Below are positions 5,934 to 7,770 of a DNA stretch of 7,770 bases, in pieces. Numbering within the stretch: the first letter of the stretch is position 1; each line of letters begins with the position of its first letter. The stretch spans positions 1 through 7,770 of the forward strand of contig JAQBZA010000132.1 in NCBI GenBank assembly GCA_027622795.1, given 5' to 3'. The notes under the pieces are model-generated. The model was given only the letters and a program-made list of their open reading frames with translations, was not told the origin of the DNA and searched no databases. The translations under genes were made by a program, and so were the position numbers. The stretch comes from Planctomycetota bacterium (GTDB lineage: Bacteria > Planctomycetota > Planctomycetia > Pirellulales > UBA1268).

Positions 5934-7532
5934 CTAAAAGAACGCTCCCACCCGGCCCCACCAGATGCCGTAGTTGTCGGCGAACTGGCCGGCGCCTACG
6001 TCCACCGCCTTGTTGGTCCACACGTTCACGTAGTCGAAACTGATGCGGACGTAGCGATTGGGCCACCAATTCACGCCGGCCATGAGCTGCTGCATGCGGG
6101 TGGCGTCTTGGCCGGGCTCTGCGAAGCCGGGGGTCAGGGACTGGGGGCCGAGTTCGATCTGGGAGAACTGCGAGACGAGTTCCCAGGCGCCGTAGTCATG
6201 GAGCGGCTCGATCGTCGTGTAGCCGAGCAGGCCGTCGCCCTTGTATTCCTCGCCCGTGAGGAAATAGGAGGCGTTGACATAGTAGGCGTCGATCTCCTCG
6301 GTGATGTTGGTGGTGCCGTCGGTGAGGGCGCGGGTCCAGTGGAGGTATTCGGCGAGGAGGCTGAACCGTCCAAACCAGAAGAGGTGAGGCGCGATCTTGG
6401 TGCGGTTGCCGTTGGCTGCGATGTTGTCGTTGTAGGTAAACCAGGGAACACCGCTGGAGTTGACGAAGTTTTGGTTGAGCGTGGGCTCGCCGTTGCCAGA
6501 CGGGAAGTTGAAGTCGCTGCCACTGCTGAGCACGTATTCCTGCACACCGTTTTGAGCACTGAAGCCGATGCCGAGGCTCTGGAGCGGCGATCCCTCATCC
6601 GGCTTGAACGGAGTCCAGGTGACCTCGCCCATGCCATCGACATGGCGGTCGAGATCGAAGTAGGCGCCGGTCGGGCCATTGAAGGCCCCCACCTGATACT
6701 GCACGACGTTGTCAAACAGCCGGCCCCATAGCATGACCCCGGTCTGACGCTTGCCGGCCAGTTGGAAGAGCGGCGAATTGGTGATCACCGGTTCCCAGGC
6801 TGGCGAGAAGGCCCAGTATTCGTAGAGAAACGGGCTCAGGTAGTGGCCGAAGCGGATATTGAGTTCTTTCGTGAAAAGGTAGCCTGCGTAGACATCGAGG
6901 ATGTTGAAGCTACCGAGCGACTGCTGCACCGAGGCGAGGTATTCCCACTTCTCGAGAAAGTTGCCCATGAAATAGAGACGGTAGAAGGGCACGTTGAATC
7001 CCTTCTCGAGCGTGTTGGCGTTGTCGAGTGAATAGAAGGTGCCGTCGAGTGTGAGTTGGTTCTGAATCTGAAACGTGAAATCTTTGTCACGGGACTGCAA
7101 CTGGAGATAGCCGCCGCCGAAGTTGTAGTCGTAGGAGCCGACAAGTGAGTTGCCGGCAAGCCCGTAGCCTTCGTGGCCTCTGCAGTGGGGGCATCCCGTG
7201 CAGCCCAGCCCGCCGGTGCATCCGCCTGCCGCAGCCAACGGCGCGAACGAGAGTAGGCTCTCTGTTGCGACATAGGCCTCCTCAGGCTCCGGGCTCTCCG
7301 CCACCGGCCGCCGCCCGGCGAGGCGATCCACCTCTGCCTGAAGCGCCTCCACCTGCTCGCGGAGTTGGCCCGCAGCCGCCACTTCACGTTCGAGGGCTTG
7401 CACTTTGCGTGTGTAGGCGACCAGATCGGGTGAGAGCGGCTCAGCAGCGGCGTCTGCCGCGTCAGCTGCGCGCAGGCAAACCCCGCTGGCGATGAAAACT
7501 GCGGTCCAGAGCAGGTGTCTGGCGTACTGCAT
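5934..7532 (-). CDS. Outer-membrane porin, phosphate-selective porin O/P family, with coiled coil and Cys-rich linker
   Basis: 532 residues from the ATG at 7532. That start is preferred over the longer frame starting at 7607 because it begins the signal peptide (hydrophobic residues 7-18, Ala-rich cleavage near 22-25). Next come a heptad-like coiled coil (about 33-72, 'VQALEREVAAAGQLREQV') and a Pro/Glu linker. A short Gly/Cys segment follows, with Cys at 105, 111, 114 and 117 and a nearby His pair (116, 120). From about residue 128 on there are alternating aromatic/polar strands typical of a beta-barrel, such as 'FTFQIQNQLTLDGTFYS', 'FYRLYFMGNFLEKWEYL' and 'IRFGHYLSPFLYEYWAFSP'. The protein ends in Phe-Phe, the usual outer-membrane insertion signal. 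The pattern fits the OprO/P porin family, which passes anions and other small solutes. Coiled-coil N-termini on such porins are common in planctomycetes and may tether the barrel to the periplasm. No specific substrate can be assigned. No good Shine-Dalgarno sequence precedes the start. Confidence 0.88.
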   Translation of the reverse strand: MQYARHLLWTAVFIASGVCLRAADAADAAAEPLSPDLVAYTRKVQALEREVAAAGQLREQVEALQAEVDRLAGRRPVAESPEPEEAYVATESLLSFAPLAAAGGCTGGLGCTGCPHCRGHEGYGLAGNSLVGSYDYNFGGGYLQLQSRDKDFTFQIQNQLTLDGTFYSLDNANTLEKGFNVPFYRLYFMGNFLEKWEYLASVQQSLGSFNILDVYAGYLFTKELNIRFGHYLSPFLYEYWAFSPAWEPVITNSPLFQLAGKRQTGVMLWGRLFDNVVQYQVGAFNGPTGAYFDLDRHVDGMGEVTWTPFKPDEGSPLQSLGIGFSAQNGVQEYVLSSGSDFNFPSGNGEPTLNQNFVNSSGVPWFTYNDNIAANGNRTKIAPHLFWFGRFSLLAEYLHWTRALTDGTTNITEEIDAYYVNASYFLTGEEYKGDGLLGYTTIEPLHDYGAWELVSQFSQIELGPQSLTPGFAEPGQDATRMQQLMAGVNWWPNRYVRISFDYVNVWTNKAVDVGAGQFADNYGIWWGRVGAFF

Positions 7533-7555
7533 AGATGGCTGAGCCGAGCGGGGCC

Positions 7556-7572
7556 GCGACCGACCGGGTCGC
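7556..7572. other. Hairpin in the leader of the porin gene
   Basis: GCGACC-GACCG-GGTCGC forms a perfect 6-bp GC-rich stem with a 5-nt loop, 24-40 bases upstream of the porin ATG on its transcript. No T-run follows in either direction. It could be a 5'-leader structure affecting porin expression or simply a by-product of GC-rich sequence. Confidence 0.3.
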
Positions 7573-7666
7573 AGGACTTTCCCAGTCTTCGGAATCGGCA
7601 GAAACAAGCCGGAAAGGACAGCCGAACCGACAGGGATTTCCTGGATGCCGCAGTTCGCCTGCTCGC

Positions 7667-7770
7667 CTACCGCCAGAGAAATTGCTGGGGCACGTCGCGG
7701 CCGACGGTTTCACGGCGGACAGCCTCCCAGGCCTGGCGGACGAGATCGCGAACCGGCTCGGTCTCCATGC
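7667..7770 (-). CDS. C-terminal end of an unidentified protein (5' part outside window)
   Basis: A minus-strand frame enters from the window edge and ends at TAG 7667-7669. The visible 33 residues begin at an ATG codon (7768) that may be internal, and include 'PVRDLVRQAWEAVRRET' followed by 'VGRDVPQQFLWR'. The Arg/Glu-rich amphipathic helix, then G-R and an aromatic-rich tail, look like a true C-terminus. The W-x2-VR...GR...W pattern faintly recalls the end of urease accessory protein UreD, but this is too little to name it. The 134 bases between this stop and the porin ATG contain no other gene that I can support. Confidence 0.55.
   Translation of the reverse strand, partial: METEPVRDLVRQAWEAVRRETVGRDVPQQFLWR

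Noticed and set aside
5927..5947. Direct repeat GAACGCTC (two copies, 13 bases apart) across the porin stop codon
   Set aside because: Only 8 bases long and partly coding; most likely chance.
6108..6731. 207-codon plus-strand frame opposite the porin
   Set aside because: Val/Gly/Glu-rich shadow of beta-strand codons; the porin assignment on the minus strand is strong.
7164..7226. Haem-binding site in the Cys-rich linker
   Set aside because: There is no CxxCH; the pattern is C-T-G-C-P-H-C.
7533..7607. 25-residue N-terminal extension of the porin
   Set aside because: It is basic and not signal-like, and the ATG at 7532 begins a normal signal peptide.

Overview
The window looks like chromosome from a planctomycete, most likely a Pirellulales-type bacterium, or a close relative. 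The reasons are: a phosphate-selective O/P-type porin carrying an N-terminal coiled coil; a secreted multi-module SASA-type esterase beside a sulfatase start; high GC; and weak or absent Shine-Dalgarno sequences. No database could be searched, so the taxonomy is inference.

Layout, left to right. (1) Bases 1-1264, minus strand: most of an Old Yellow Enzyme / NADH:flavin oxidoreductase family gene whose 3' end is outside the window. It uses a GTG start. (2) Bases 1308-2336, plus strand: a dihydrodipicolinate-synthase/N-acetylneuraminate-lyase family TIM-barrel protein, divergent from the first gene across about 43 bases. The two may be co-regulated and act on the same small-molecule substrate. 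(3) Bases 2339-2350: a small hairpin after this gene. (4) About 2350-5880, minus strand: a block that looks cut out of a polysaccharide-utilisation operon. It holds the last 22 codons of an unknown gene, an intact 1069-residue exported protein with two SASA-type esterase modules (the second without catalytic residues) plus a ~500-residue region I do not recognise, and the first ~36 codons of a secreted sulfatase cut off before its active-site motif. (5) Bases 5892-5909: a perfect 18-nt palindrome just beyond the porin stop codon. (6) Bases 5934-7532, minus strand: an outer-membrane porin with signal peptide, coiled coil, an unusual four-cysteine linker and a C-terminal Phe. (7) Bases 7667-7770, minus strand: the C-terminal 33 codons of an unidentified gene.

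The genes point to two themes: removal of acetyl and sulfate groups from complex polysaccharides at or outside the cell surface (SASA protein, sulfatase remnant, porin), and intracellular carbonyl/keto-acid chemistry (OYE plus DHDPS-family enzyme). The most notable structural point is that both ends of the middle block fall in gene remnants while the flanking genes are complete with their own 3' signals. That suggests a mosaic insertion or deletion scar, or alternatively an assembly misjoin. I found no tRNA, rRNA, CRISPR array, transposase or integrase. A wholly novel system is not demonstrated; the best candidates for new biology are the unrecognised C-terminal half of the SASA protein and the Cys-rich porin linker.
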